Source of the DNA: Metopolophium dirhodum
Taxonomy: Eukaryota > Arthropoda > Insecta > Hemiptera > Aphididae
Assembly: GCF_019925205.1 (NCBI RefSeq)
Contig: NC_083566.1
Location: 13,454,001-13,518,000 of the forward strand
Direction of reading: 5' to 3'
Length of the DNA stretch: 64,000 bases
Shown one piece after another: positions 24,251-36,787 of this stretch (within the stretch, counting starts at the first letter, position 1; the number at the start of each line of letters is the position of its first letter). Position numbers and translations under genes: made by a program. The notes under the pieces are model-generated. The model searched no databases, was not told the DNA's origin, and saw nothing but the letters and a program-made list of their open reading frames with translations.

Positions 24251-26084
24251 TTTAAATTCAATTATTAATCATTCAAATAATCGTACCTAAATGAAAAAAA
24301 ATTATTCCGAGCTGAGTTAGCTTCTATGTTTAAAAATATTTAAAAAAAGATTTATATCACTATACTATAAAATTACTATAAGTAAATTAATTTTGTATTA
24401 GTATTATATCATTAATGGTATATATTGAAGGTAGTTCAACTAAATTATGTCAATAATATAACATAATAAGTTATAATATTAACTATTAGGTACCATTTAT
24501 ATTATAAATAAAAAATGTTTGTTACTCAATCAAGAAACTTCATACGAGTACTAAATATATTATGTAACTTTATTGACGTATTAATGATGATATTTCAATC
24601 TTCAAGCTAGGTATTTAATAATGTAAATTATTTATGTATAAAGTTTTTGTTCTTGTCAAAATTCTATAGTAAAGATTTGCCTGTATTAATATTGGATATG
24701 ATAAATATTTTTATATCGTATAATTACATAACATTTATAAATTACTATAATAGCTGTATTACCCCGACTCTTCCCGAAAGGTGATTATTTTATCGGGTCT
24801 TTCAAACAATTTTTATTTTTAATGTTGCAATAAAAACACCGAACAGATCGCCGCACGCCCGCCCGGTGCATTCCTATTTCACCGCTTATAGTTTTCCTGG
24901 TGCAAGAGCTAGGTCAGTCGTTTATAACCTTTATCGTTGTTTGAAAAATGATTTACAATATACAAAAACTAAATCATGTTAATCGAGTCAGTAGTTCTAG
25001 AGTTAACGCTTTTTGAATTTTAATTTCAGTCTTTTAAATTATAATATAACTACAAGCTGGATATAGATCCATTTTTTGGTATTAAAATATTTAATTTCGA
25101 TTTTAGACTCGACAATTACGCATAACAATTAGAAACTTGGCATTATATTATTGATTGTGCTGTTAATTACATGTTTTATTAAAAAAAATTAATAGTTTAT
25201 TAAATCATGATAAATATGTATTTTTGTTAAATAGTTTGATGAAATGCCATTGATTAAACTCCTTTAGGAAACTGACGACTTAAAACAGCACTTATTTTTA
25301 AAAAGTAAAAAGTAAAAAACATTATTTTTAAATTATCTTTGAATAAATTATTAGAAATTGGGCATATCAATAATACGAAATTAACTGTTTAATGGCCAAT
25401 ATAATATTATACCCTCAGAATAAATGATTTGAATTAAAAAAGTTATTGAATTTCATCTTATGAAAACATATATTAGTGAAATATTCTAATTCAAAATGCA
25501 GTATTACCATAAACTATATTTTTAACTCATAATGATATTCATATAAAAGTTATTTTAATCATAAAAAAAGGTCAAATGCAATTTAAATAACAAATAAATC
25601 CATCTGAAAAACACAAAGTATAAAATAAATCTTTTTATAAATTCGATCTTATTATTCGTTTTTAAAATAATAAAACTACTTTTGTTTACACAATTCACAG
25701 ATATTATAAAAAATAATAATATTTCTAATATTTTTACAAAATATAACATAAATAGTATGGTTCCAAAAATCAAATTATTAAATTCATAAAAAGCGAAAAT
25801 ATAACCATGTTTCACTTTTAAAGTTTTTAGATTTATTAAATATTTTTCGTATAGAACTTTATTATCATTAGAAAATAGTTCGACTTTATATTATATATCC
25901 TATACAATTACATCGCCTACTTTTTTCAGTTACATTTCACATTTCTTTCCAATGTTATAGACAAAATGCATTATCTAGTAGGTCAAACCATATTTTATGG
26001 TACAAAGTTTAACTAAGAACTTAAAAATATTTTGTCTTTTAGAATTTCGAGTTGATGAAATTATATGCATTATACATAAAAAAA
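24251..26084. other. AT-rich non-coding sequence with a small GC-richer patch
   Basis: A CpG-containing patch at about 24770-24920 (gatcgccgcacgcccgcccgg) stands out but has no convincing frame. The 86-codon frame at 25555-25815 (-) starts at GTG, is extremely Phe/Ile-rich and is treated as random. Confidence 0.5.
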
Positions 26085-26245
26085 ACCGGACGATTAGGTA
26101 ATCAATCTGTCGTATATAGTAGATGTCAAGTGTACCTCGTTATTGATACGTCACTGTAATGGATTTATTAATTTTAAATTCAATGATAAATCGTTGTATC
26201 TATACCATTGAAAATGATTCTGAGCAGAGACAGTCAGTTATCCTA
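26085..26245 (+). repeat. Family A end module
   Basis: The segment includes gtgtacctcgttattgatac, gtcactgtaatgga, aattcaatgataaatc and aaaatgattctgagcagaga followed by cagtcagt. All are module landmarks in the right order. Confidence 0.75.
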
Positions 26246-26809
26246 CAAAACAATTTTTTATTGATATTACTATGTGTTTTCGATATTTTCTAATTTTGGA
26301 AGATTGATTATTTTCATTTATTCCAATAGTTATTTTATTTATTATTCATATTTCATCAAAATGTGAACATAAACAGTTATAAACAAATTGACACTAGATT
26401 TTCAATGTCTACTACGTTTTTAAATCACAAAAAAAAAAAATTATTCACAACTTTAAATTAAAAATTTCGAAAACGACAAACTGTATAATATACAATTGGT
26501 ATATTCCTACGTCTAATAAACACCAAAAATTGTTGTACATTATAAATTACTATAAAAAGTTTAGAAAACCTGAATTATTATTTTAAATTTTTTCATTATG
26601 ATATTATGTCTTTAAAATGTGTATTTAAGCAATTAATGTAAATTTCAAGTATCTAAGATTAATCAATTTGAATTATAGAAAAAAAATAGTAGGTAAATAG
26701 ATTTTGTAAAAAATTGGTTATGCGAAATTTTTTTTGTTTTTTCCTTAATTTTGTATTTTTTTTCCTTATAAAATGATATTGTAAATAATTTCTTCTTTTG
26801 TACCTATAT
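26246..26809. other. AT-rich sequence, possible worn family A body
   Basis: Loose resemblance to the family A body continues for some 150-200 bases (for example tttttattgatattac after the module). Beyond that nothing is recognisable. Confidence 0.4.
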
Positions 26810-26820
26810 AAAAATTAAAA

Positions 26821-27079
26821 GTTCGACTCCCGGCCACTGGGCGGCAATTTTCTTCGGGCAAGTCACGGTGTCCGGAGAACAAGTGCCGCCATCCCCCACC
26901 CGGGCATGGCAGATACCTACGGGTGCCCAAATTGAAAATTCTGCCAAAACCCAACACACACGTGTTCCCCCCTACTACTACCAACAATACAATACACCTA
27001 ACCAAAACCATACACCAAAAAGACCATACAGCTAATGGCCATAGTTGCCGGGCTTACGATCAAAAAAAAAAAAAAAAAA
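26821..27079 (+). mobile_element. tRNA-derived SINE, 5'-truncated at the B box
   Basis: The copy starts abruptly at gttcgactcccgg (26821-26833), which is the B box of the SINE at 4713-5042. It then follows that element through gggcggcaattttcttcggg, gtcacggtgtccggagaac and taatggccatagttgccggg to an 18-A tail at 27062-27079. A direct repeat, aaaaattaaaa, at 26810-26820 and 27075-27085 (overlapping the tail) supports retroposition of an already 5'-shortened copy. The A box and tRNA 5' half are absent, so it has lost its own pol III promoter. The frame at 26766-27011 (-) is a shadow. Confidence 0.88.
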
Positions 27080-27085
27080 TTAAAA

Positions 27086-27885
27086 AGGTAATATTATAGT
27101 TGTTACAATTCTGTGTATTTTTTACAGTTTTTTTTTGAAAATGTTGATACCTACGCGGGTTTTTGTAAAAATAATTAATTATTTTTTTTGTATGAAATTA
27201 AATGATAATTGTATAAAATTATACTGTATTATATTTAATTTATTCTAACCTCTACTCTGAAAGCTACTGTAAACAAAGTTATGTAAATCACTTTGAGAAT
27301 TCTCCCGATATTAGAAACCTTTATTTGCAGAAATGTTTATAGTTCCCACCAAATGAGAAAATATGTTGAATCCATTTGGTTTGACTTAATATATATGCAG
27401 AACCATATTTTTAATAAGTAATAACATAATAATTACTATCTCTTATCCAAACATAAAATGCTGAATAAGTTAAGTACAATTGGTTGATATATTGATGTGT
27501 ATTTATAACTAATTTGAAAGTGTACTCAAAATTCTTCTTCTTAGCATTTTAAGTCCATTATCGGATCTTACCTTTTTAAAACTGTAAATAGTCGTATTAG
27601 TATATAAGTTATTGACTATTGTACATCGAAACATAGAATGTTTTTTTCCATCCCTCTGAAAAAAATGGTGTAAAATGTCTGTAAAAATACGCTTTTACGA
27701 TAAAATCAAAGAACCAAGTAATTTGAATGAGCTATCGTTTCTACGAAATTAATAAAAAATATGGATATTTTCACTAGATATAAAGTAAAATAATCTGAAA
27801 TTGTAAAGAAATATTATATAGGTAGTATTATAAGAGATAACATAATATTATTGCAGATAGTACCTAGGTATCTACAGTATAGATA
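27086..27885. other. AT-rich non-coding sequence
   Basis: Nothing recognisable was found in this spacer. Confidence 0.6.
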
Positions 27886-27887
27886 TA

Positions 27888-28064
27888 CAGTCGAATCCGC
27901 TTAATTGGTACACATCGGGCGGTGACCTATTTGTCCCCATTATCCCGACTGTCCTGATCAACCAAATAATTTTACATACAATATATTCATTCGGGACTGT
28001 CATTAATGTCCCCATTAAGCAGGTGTCCTCTTTAAGTGGCGTCCTCTTTAAGCGGATTCTACTG
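27888..28064. mobile_element. pogo/Tc1-like MITE, 177 bp, TA target site
   Basis: The left end is CAGTCGAATCCGCTTAATTG and the right end in reverse is CAGTAGAATCCGCTTAAAGA, differing at few positions. Both ends are flanked by TA (27886-27887 and 28065-28066), the target site of the Tc1/mariner/pogo superfamily. Several internal gtcc(c/t)c-ttaag(t/c) units repeat (tgtccccattaagc, tgtcctctttaagt, cgtcctctttaagc). No transposase is present. The CAGT...CCGCTTAA end is of the style seen in pogo/Tigger derivatives, hence the name. Confidence 0.85.
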
Positions 28065-28307
28065 TATTATAATATCATTTCTGCAAGAGATGTTAATGTA
28101 GGTACTAATGTATAATATTTATAAGTAATAAAACGTGTTAAATTTTCTTAATATATTCTATTACAAACGGAACAGAAATAAAGAAACGTTTCGCGGAGTT
28201 ACCTGTACCTATTGATTTATTATTATTATTATTTTTTTTTTTCAAGTTCTTGACATTTGCGGTAAAATATGATTTCCGATGTGCGTTAATCTAGTCAAAC
28301 GTTATAG

Positions 28308-28556
28308 TTGTCACACTCGACTGTAAAATGCCGGAAAAAACATTCACGTCCTTCATTGGCGACCACCGAATCCCCTCCACGTCCCCCCCCCCTACCCCCG
28401 GAGCAGGCCGTCGCGGAAAGCGGCCGCATGTGCCGCCGAAGGGTGGAAATACGATCCGCCAGTAGTTGGTGTTGCCGTCATAATCAGTCGTTGTTCGGAC
28501 TCCGTTACGGTTACTTGGATTTCGATACGGTCACGAATGAATTCTTCGAGTGAGTC
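28308..28556 (+). other. GC-rich, CpG-rich patch; possible promoter or first exon region
   Basis: This is one of the most GC-rich stretches in the window, with a C run at 28384-28392 and cgcggaaagcggccgc. One frame is open from 28308 to 28553, but its upstream end has no ATG before 28428. The patch may be a CpG-rich promoter, a 5'UTR or an exon. The candidate coding part is listed separately. Confidence 0.35.
28428..28549 (+). CDS. Candidate first coding exon, unknown gene
   Basis: An ATG at 28428 opens a 40-codon frame beginning MCRRRVEIRSASSWCC and ending DFDTVTNEFF. It runs into a strong splice-donor consensus, cga|gtgagt, at 28549/28550 (phase 2). Amino-acid composition is unlike the AT-driven random frames nearby. 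I do not recognise the peptide, and no matching downstream exon is seen. GC-rich non-coding DNA would also give open frames, so confidence is limited. Confidence 0.25.
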
Positions 28557-30387
28557 GCATCCCTACGCGTGTACGATTCCCAAAACGTGTTCGTGTCATT
28601 CTTAAATACGTTTTTTCGTAAATATAACAACAATCACGTGATCCTGGAAGAGTGAAATAGGTATTTTGGATTATCGTCGGACTTTCGTTGCAATGAAATT
28701 CACGGGTATGTAAACTCGACTGTACCTATATGCTTTAAGATATAATATATTATTATAATATAGTAATGACAATATCTACAGCCAAAAGTGTTTTGCTTAA
28801 AAATAAAATAGAATATTTCACGAATATTATATTAGTTTTACTTAAAAATAATAACAACAATACATTATTGATTTTATTATTATTTTAAATGAAAAGGTGC
28901 ATTATTTTATATGGATATTGTTTTGTTTTGATATTTACTTTTAAATGATACAAATAGTATTTCAATAACTGCTTCTATAACAAATAGTTTATAAGTGTAA
29001 TTGTATTTAATAAGTTATACTTATATCAACTTTATTGTACATTATGTTTAAATATTGAATAACAATACTGAATTCGCTATGTATATTTAAATTATTTTAT
29101 GTCACGAGATACCTAAGTATGAAGTTAGTATTCAGTAATAGTAAATTGGATATATTTTACTATAATATTCCTAATAACAAGAATTTTTTTTTTTTTTATG
29201 ACTTATATTTTGTTTGGTACCTATTATTTTTTAACTTGTTTTACTATACATCTATTTCTTCTGTAATATTCATATTCATTTGTGTATTGAAATAGTACGC
29301 AATATTCTCTTTGAATGTTTCATTGGAAGTTGTGGGCAAATGTAGTATTTATTAGATAATTGTTTATCATTAGTTGTTATAAAGATAGGTAGGTACTCTC
29401 AATAAACTTCATCGAATATTATATTTTTTATGAGATTATGGTTCCAATATACTTATTTGATTAACTATTATATATAATAATCTATTGTAAAGCAAGACAG
29501 TTTTTGAACAACAAAAGTCAAAGGATGGTTTTAAAATGTTGAAGGTATATTTATTCGTTTTTTAAATTGTTATAAATGTTTAAGTTAGGTTACATATTAT
29601 TAGAACTACTTATTGTGATTTAGATAAACACTTATACTTTATAACATATTTTCATATCATTAATCTGAATCTTGACATAAAATATTAAATTAATATTTTG
29701 TAATAAGTGTAATATTTACAAATAAGTAAGTATAATCACAGTATAGGTTAGGTTAGGTTAGATATCATATCACAAAATTACCTAACTTTTCTCAATGACT
29801 TTTGAGCTTTTATAAAAACTTATCAAAGGACTTAAAATCCCAAAACTGCATAGATTCTAGTAACTTTACTCTATGTTCATCAAACAATTAAAGTAATTAA
29901 GTAAAATTACTGAAATTGACATTGTAATTACACATCTAGTTAATTTATCACGAATATACCTTCCTTTACCCTACTGTATTTAAAATTTAAAAAAAGATTG
30001 TCTTCATTTTAAATTATATTAAAAATATTTCGTATTTATTAGGACTTTAAGAAATTATATTCAAACAGAAAGATATCTAATTAAAGTAATTATTTATACA
30101 GTTTGATATAATTGGTACAAAATATAATTTTCGAAAGATATTTTTAATTTTTTTATCAATCGTAATAGTTTAATAATGATATTTAAGTAACAAGATTTTA
30201 TATGACTTTATAAAGAAAGAAAGACGATGGTTTAATTAAATTTGTTTTTTTTTTTTTAAATAATTATAAAATTTAACATCCTATAAGTGTATGAATCTTG
30301 TATACATATTATATATTTTATCCATAAAGCAACACTCATAATTTTTTTTTTATTTAAAACCATAGTTATTATATAAGTTTATAATCC
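28557..30387. other. AT-rich non-coding sequence
   Basis: The region holds no recognised element other than the short TTAGG patch at 29743-29762. Long T runs occur near 29185 and 30245. Confidence 0.6.
29743..29762 (+). repeat. Short (TTAGG)n-like patch
   Basis: The string taggttaggttaggttaga holds about three and a half units of TTAGG, the canonical insect telomere repeat (established). It is far too short to be a telomere and may be chance or a trace of break repair. Confidence 0.5.
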
Positions 30388-30439
30388 TATGTATGTATGT
30401 ATGTATGTATGTATGTATGTATGTATGTATGTATGTATG
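30388..30439. repeat. (TATG)n microsatellite, about 13 units
   Basis: A perfect tetranucleotide array, tatgtatg..., is followed by interrupted gatg units (ggatggatgaat). It is likely polymorphic in length. Confidence 0.95.
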
Positions 30440-32026
30440 GATGGATGAATACACTTTGTTTTTTGTTAAAATTGTATTGAAATTAAATATCAATAAAAAA
30501 ATTTGAAGAACTAAAAATAATCAATGTATTTTCCCTTTGGACTTGGTTATTATTTATATTATATAAAAAGCCGAATCACTGAATAACATTTATCAACCTA
30601 TATTCATTGTATAATAAAAAAAGATGTACAAAAATAGGAAATTAATTTAATTTTAACCGTTAGAATGAACGACTTTTTAGTTTTTAAAATTTTAAGAAAA
30701 TACTGATTCTTTTGTGTACATTATTCGTTAAAAAAAAATCCACAACAAATCATTTTATAACAAGCAAAAGTACTGATAAATTGGACAAACATAAAAATAT
30801 GTTTGATCTCATTACTTACCAATTGAAATTTTTTTTATAGTATAGCGTATTTCAGTAAAATTGCAGTCTAGTAAAATAAAATAAATAGTGAACACTGTAC
30901 ACCGAGTATTAAGCCTTTTTCGATACAATTCCAAGTAACTTATCGGAAAACAACAAAATATTTGAAAACATTTACACACCATTAAGGGAATTTGATGCAG
31001 TATTTTTTTGTCCATTCTATACCGATACAACTCGTATTATGATAAGAAATCTGAATCACATAATACTTGAATTTATTGTTTTAAATTACAATTTTTTTAA
31101 ACATGAATCATCTATCTCACCTTTAAAGTTTTGAACTTATCTTTTCCTTAAATTTGATTTTAACTTTTAATTTAAAATCTTAAAATTAAAGAGTTTTTAA
31201 ACAGTGATCTCTGATTATATTATGTGATTTTAGAAAAAAAAGTGAGGCAATCGATTTCAAGTAAACTTCATTGCAAATTTAAATATGTTTTAATATTTAT
31301 AATTACATTCGATACACATCGGTACGATGGATAATATGTACAATATACTTACATGCTTTTTAGTGAAAAATATTATTCGTTGACCACAGATTGGTTTTAA
31401 GTGACATGTGCGTTCCCGTTCATGAGCCCTGCTAATTAATTATATAATATAAGAATTATTATGTAGCCATACACACTTATAAGTTATAATAATCACTACT
31501 ATACATATAATTACACGACTTGCACGTACAACCTCAAAAACAATTTCTTTATATTTAACTCTTTAAAAACTGTAGGTAATTGAATTCCCATAACTAAATA
31601 TTTCTTTATCGCGGATAGCAATCACTGATCTATTGACAATATTGGTTATATTGGTGTTGGATATTAATTCGATCTAAGCAATCTTTAAGGTAGTAATTTG
31701 TCATACCATATATTGTATTATATACAAAAAGTTATAAAAACAATTGTCTACAATAGTTAGTTTAATATTTTAATCACACTCTCGTATACTTTACAAATTG
31801 TCCGAGTGTATAATATTGGTCTATTCAATGTCCGATTCATTTCACCTAACCTAACCGGAATTATACAATATATTTAAAACTTTAAAACGTATTTTTTATT
31901 ATAAAAAAAAATTACAATAATTGTAGATTTTTTTAAGTAGTGTTGGCTTAACAATTATTTACCAATACAATAAATAATGAAATATTCATGTGAAATCAAA
32001 TAAAAAAATCGATTGCAATAATTGCA
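30440..32026. other. AT-rich non-coding sequence
   Basis: No genes are recognised. The 72-codon frame at 30812-31030 (-) has no recognisable domain and lies in uniform AT-rich sequence. Confidence 0.6.
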
Positions 32027-32079
32027 ATGGATAAATAGTTATAACTCATAATTATTATGAGTTATAACTATTTATCCAT
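32027..32079. repeat. 53-bp near-perfect palindrome (26-bp arms, 1-base spacer)
   Basis: The left arm starts atggataaatagttataac and ends tcataat; after a single t, the right arm is its exact reverse complement, ending in ttatccat. All 26 arm positions pair. It would extrude as a cruciform or fold as a tight hairpin. No known element ends coincide with it. Confidence 0.95.
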
Positions 32080-33299
32080 GATTTTAAACAGTTAATATTT
32101 ACATAATTAGTGAAAAATTACAACTATTTATTATTTATTACTATCATAATATGGTAATATAATATAAAATAATGCTGTTTACCTATTTTAAGAGTTATAA
32201 TTGAGTTTTTTGAAAATTGTTCGTTAATGTCTTTGCACAATATTATTAATTATAATAGGTATGAACTAATTTGTCAGTCAAGAAAACCGACAGCTATAAT
32301 TTTAAATATATGTGGAAATTATACCTTTAACCTTTATAAATAACTATTAATCGTTACTATAAATTTAAAAACAAAAATATTTAAACCCGTTGCGTGCTTC
32401 TGTGCTAGATATAATACTCGTATTATATATATTTTGGTAAATTTATTTCTATACTTAATATATTTTTTTTACTTAAAATGATACAACTACCTCACATTAT
32501 GTACGATAAAAACCATAAACGTATTTTTATGGTAATTTTTTTTTTAACAACGTTACGTCTTGTATGATGTTTCATCTGAGTTTTTTTTTAAATATTCACG
32601 AAGAGATGATTCCTTTTAAAATATGTAATATTCTTCAAAATGTAGAGAAACAGTTTTTGATTGGGTTTGATAAAACTTACTTGAATAAAATAAAAAAAAT
32701 ACCAAAAGTATAGCACTAATAAATTAAAGTCTTAGGTATATGTTGTAAACGTATTATTTATGTAACCATATATGGTAATCAATGATAATTTATATAACCT
32801 AATATTATCATTTAATTTCAAATTGTCGTGTAAGTCTCAACCTACATAGGTAATATTTGTATGTAAGTTTTAACATTCATTATGTTTATTTACTAAATTT
32901 GGTGTAATATATTTGTAATATTTTTTTTTTTTAAACTGAAAAATAAATAATTTACATTGCAAAACGAGGAACATGTTTTATCGCGTTAGTAGTAGTCTGG
33001 TAATTCAAATGAAAAAATAAAATCGTAATCAAATTTTCTCAATGTTACCCAAAGTCTGTAAAATCTAATTTTAAGTTTTAAACATCAGAAAGAAGGAAAA
33101 ACATTCCAAGGTATTTTTAACAGTTCAAATTAAATAATACATTTTACTTATCTAAAAAATCTAAATATATTTTATAGGATATTAAAAACTGAGAAAGAAT
33201 TAAAGCCCAAAATTCATATTTTATTATATTTTTGTATTAATAGCTTTAATAAGCGTATTTTAAATACATTAACTTACAGTTAAAAAATTAACTAGGGAA
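32080..33299. other. AT-rich non-coding sequence
   Basis: Nothing recognisable was found apart from T runs. Confidence 0.6.
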
Positions 33300-33412
33300 G
33301 TATTCTGCTGTATAGAGTTATTGATTTTACCTCGTAATTCAGTTTCCATGGATGAATAAAATTTGGATTCAAAGATAAACCATTACATAGGAACGAAAAA
33401 CAGTCCTGAGCA
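33300..33412 (+). repeat. Family A end module, degraded
   Basis: The words attctgctgtata, gattttacctcgtaattcag, tggattcaaagataaaccatt and aacagtcctgagc align in order with the module, though with many changes. The frame at 33363-33575 is a chance ORF overlapping it. Confidence 0.5.
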
Positions 33413-33727
33413 CCAATTGGTATGTCTGGCATATTTTTTTAAGGATATTTTATATTTTATTCATACTACAATTATTATTAGTTATTTATTGTTTGTCACG
33501 TCTGCACAAAAAGTTAAATTTTCGATAGCAATTGAAGCGTTAGGAAATGACCTTTTTCCGTCCAGTGGACACTAAACTCCCGGGGGGTGGAAAAGTTAAT
33601 GTCCAAATCAGATTAATATGCTCGAACGTTTTGATAGTTTTTGCCTAATATATCAAATAGCAGCTGATTGGTGTATTTCTCCCGTGCTGTTTTATGAAAC
33701 AGTTTGCCGAATCTAGATACCCACAGG

Positions 33728-33913
33728 CAGTGGCGTAGCCAAGGGGGGAGGGCTAAGGGAAATATAGTCCCCCATTGACTGTATTGATCTTAAAATTGTA
33801 TCAAGATTAATAAAAAAATAAAAAGTGTAAAGAAAAGACATGTTTGTATTTTTTGTATTTTTTTGTGATACTTGCCTCCTCCCCCCTATACAAAATGTCT
33901 AGCTACATCACTG
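33728..33913. mobile_element. hAT-type MITE, 186 bp
   Basis: The left end is CAGTGGCGTAGCCAAGGGGG and the right end in reverse is CAGTGATGTAGCTAGACATT, then a second ggggggag block. CAGTGGCGTAGCCA is a widespread hAT-derivative terminus (established). The flanking 8-mers cccacagg and cctacgag agree at only 5 of 8 positions, so the TSD has decayed. Confidence 0.75.
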
Positions 33914-34427
33914 CCTACGAGCACACGATGAACAGTTCATTATAGTATGCTGATAGATGTGGTTTCTGAGGCGGCAGAGGTGGCAGAGGCGTGACAAAAA
34001 ATATAGGTAGTTGTGAGTATTGTGTAAGAAGGCAGTTTTAGTTATGAGCAAAATACAGCGAGCGCCTGCTACTGAAATAGGTACCTACCTCACTTGCCAC
34101 ACAAAATACTATTTCAATTAATAATGCGCGTTATATTGAATTAATTGTTTTCTAAAACATCGCATATTATATTATACAATAATAATAACTATAATCATAT
34201 TATTATATCATACATTATTCTTATAAACTTATAAGTCAATAGCACGTACCATAGTATGGTGATAATAAAGGTACAAAAAAAAACTTAAAATTAGGTACTC
34301 TAAATATTTTAAAAATTCCATTGTGGAACAAAAATTAATAGTTATTGCACAAAGATAAATATAATAATAATATCTCTGCGATAAAGATACAGGGATTTTT
34401 TTTTTTAAAGATGCTTATCTTATTTCT

Positions 34428-34635
34428 TAAACCCTCTTTTATTGGCTCTTACTTACCTAATTAACAAAATTTCACTTCCCATTTCGTCCACTCCATGACA
34501 TCCTTTCACCCCAAGTTAGAGGGTATCCACACTGGTGGGCCTCCCTCCTCACGTTATTCATATTTTATTTATCATAGCCCATACTCTTATTGTGTACAGA
34601 TTGTGTATTTTATTAATAATAAAAAAAAAAAATAA
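34428..34635 (+). mobile_element. Retroposed fragment with poly-A tail and 11-bp TSD
   Basis: A perfect direct repeat, atcttatttct, lies at 34417-34427 and 34636-34646. The 208 bases between them are GC-richer than their surroundings and end in an A-rich tail (34620-34632). This is the signature of target-primed reverse transcription. The body resembles no element I can name. It could be the 3'UTR end of a 5'-truncated LINE, or a processed transcript. Confidence 0.7.
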
Positions 34636-34646
34636 ATCTTATTTCT

Positions 34647-35159
34647 ATATTTATATTATATTATTCAAATTTTGATTTTTAGAATTTTAAGTGTGGTTAA
34701 AGATAATATATTTTTGAATACCTACTTACATTTTTCAACATTTAAGGAGTATCCTGTGGCAATACGAACATCGGTTTTTCAAAATATGAGAATGTTTTAA
34801 GAAAAGTTGTGAAACAGATGGTTTTTTTGAAAACTTTGACTTTTTGTAATCGAAATTCTTCGAGTTACTCTACCATAAGTACTAATAAAGATAATAGTTT
34901 ATTAAATACTTTGTAAATAGATAATAGTTGGGTAATTGTTAAAATTAAGTACCATATTAAAATATGCAATATAAAATATTTATTAATCATTTTTACATAG
35001 CCAAGTATATTGGAATAATTTTATAAGTTACAAAATGTTGATGGATTAATATTACAACCAATACTATTATTTAAATAGACTATTTATCATTATTAGTATT
35101 TTTTTTAAACATTTATTGGAATATATACAATCTGTAATTGTAGTTACAATAAGCATATG
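34647..35159. other. AT-rich non-coding sequence
   Basis: Nothing recognisable was found. Confidence 0.6.
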
Positions 35160-36787
35160 AGCTGGGTTATACAGTTGACTTTGAAAGCGTGAGGGGAGTA
35201 GCTACCCAGCAGTAACACTCGATGTTCTTAATATTTAAAGTAAAATAACTCGGAAACTTTTCGTTAAAATGTTGATAATAATACGTTAACATTTAGAAAG
35301 TAACTGTAATGATGTGTTAAATTTGAATTCAATGATATTAAATGATTCTGAGCAATGACGGCCTGTTAACCTATAATATTAATAGGTAAATTTATAATTT
35401 TATTGTGATTAAAGTAATTTATTCAGGAATTAGTACTACAGAAGACAGTAGATTAAATTAATAATTGCCAAAAAAAAAAAATGCATTTGAAAATATCATT
35501 AAATAAAAATAAAAATATCATAATATTATAAAAATATAATAATATATTTTAAAAGTTTCTATGGTAAGTGACGAGGATTAATATTTTTAAATTGAAAACA
35601 AAACTAGGTACTAAAATCGTTAGTCTTTTTGTTTGATTATCTAAATTTCATAATCACAACATTTTAACATCAGATGCTTATACAAAATTACTGTGGACTT
35701 ACACTGTCTTAACTTTTTTTATGCCTATATATTTTGAAAATTTTTTGGTGGATAGAATATGACAATAAAAACATTCGGAGAAAATTTCATGTACCTATTA
35801 TACACGGTTATATTTTTTAGAGTCACATCAAAAAACAAAATCTAATTGTTCGAAAACCGGTTTTTTTCATAATTTTTTAATTATTTTTCTTGACGGTTTT
35901 GAAAATTAATAAACATTTTTACTTTTGACCACCTAAAGTACCGACTAAATTAAATTTACTTCTAGAAAAGATGCTGAATTAGAAAATTTGATGACATAAA
36001 ACAAGATGAATCGCTCCTCTCAAATCCTCAAAAATCATCCGATTCACAAAATGCATCAAATCATGTAAGATCTTATTGGAAAAACCAATGTTGGTATCTA
36101 AGTTGGTAAAATCTAAGTATTTGAAAGTATAGTCTTTAACTACATTTGAAAATTCCAAAAATCATAACTTGAATTTAATATTATGAATATATAAACATAA
36201 AATTGGGGTGAGACTACTTAAAGAATGATATTGTAGGTATATTTAATTACAATTTACAATATATTAAATACTAAAATCATTATTTTTCGTTTCAATAATC
36301 AATTTCTTCAAAATTAGGAAGTCAAATGTCTTTTAAACTAAATTTTTCGTGTGTATATTAGAAGCTGTAATATCAATATTTATGAGGGACTTATTGTAGT
36401 ACATTTTCAAATATTCACAATTGAAATTGTAAATTGTCCGAATTTTAATTTACGAGTTTTTTAATAATTGTGACTCAATATTTTTGATATATTTTTATTA
36501 ATTTTATTAAATAAAAGGAAATCTTATGAAGTACATTCAGTTACATTTCAGGCCTTTTGATTAAGAATAAAAATATGGTCAAAAACTAGTGTTGCATAAA
36601 TTAAATATTCCTGTTTTTTTTACAATTATTTTTATTTATGGGAAATTTTAGTAACAGTTAAATTCAATTTGTCACCAGAAACCCTTAATGTTAAAGATTG
36701 AAGTATTTTAATGTTCCGGAACGTGATGACATACAAATAACACACGCACACATTGTAAAACGAATGCATTCATCCCTCTGATAAGAA
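35160..36787 (+). mobile_element. Family A repeat, copy A3, old and expanded
   Basis: The start holds gtaactgtaatgatgtgtta, aatttgaattcaatgatatt and aatgattctgagcaatgac. The middle (35825-35985) matches the A1 block with ttttgaccacctaaagtacc. The end has gatgacatacaaataacaca through cattcatccctctgataagaatct. Block order is the same as in A1 and A2, but an extra roughly 700 bases lie between the middle and end blocks, probably later insertions. No reading frame of interest is present. Confidence 0.65.

Noticed and set aside
25555..25815. 86-codon hydrophobic ORF, possible membrane protein
   Set aside because: It starts at GTG, and its Phe/Ile/Leu/Lys composition is what AT-rich random sequence yields; no signal beyond hydrophobicity.
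32027..32079. microRNA precursor at the palindrome
   Set aside because: A one-base loop and perfect complementarity do not fit a metazoan pre-miRNA.
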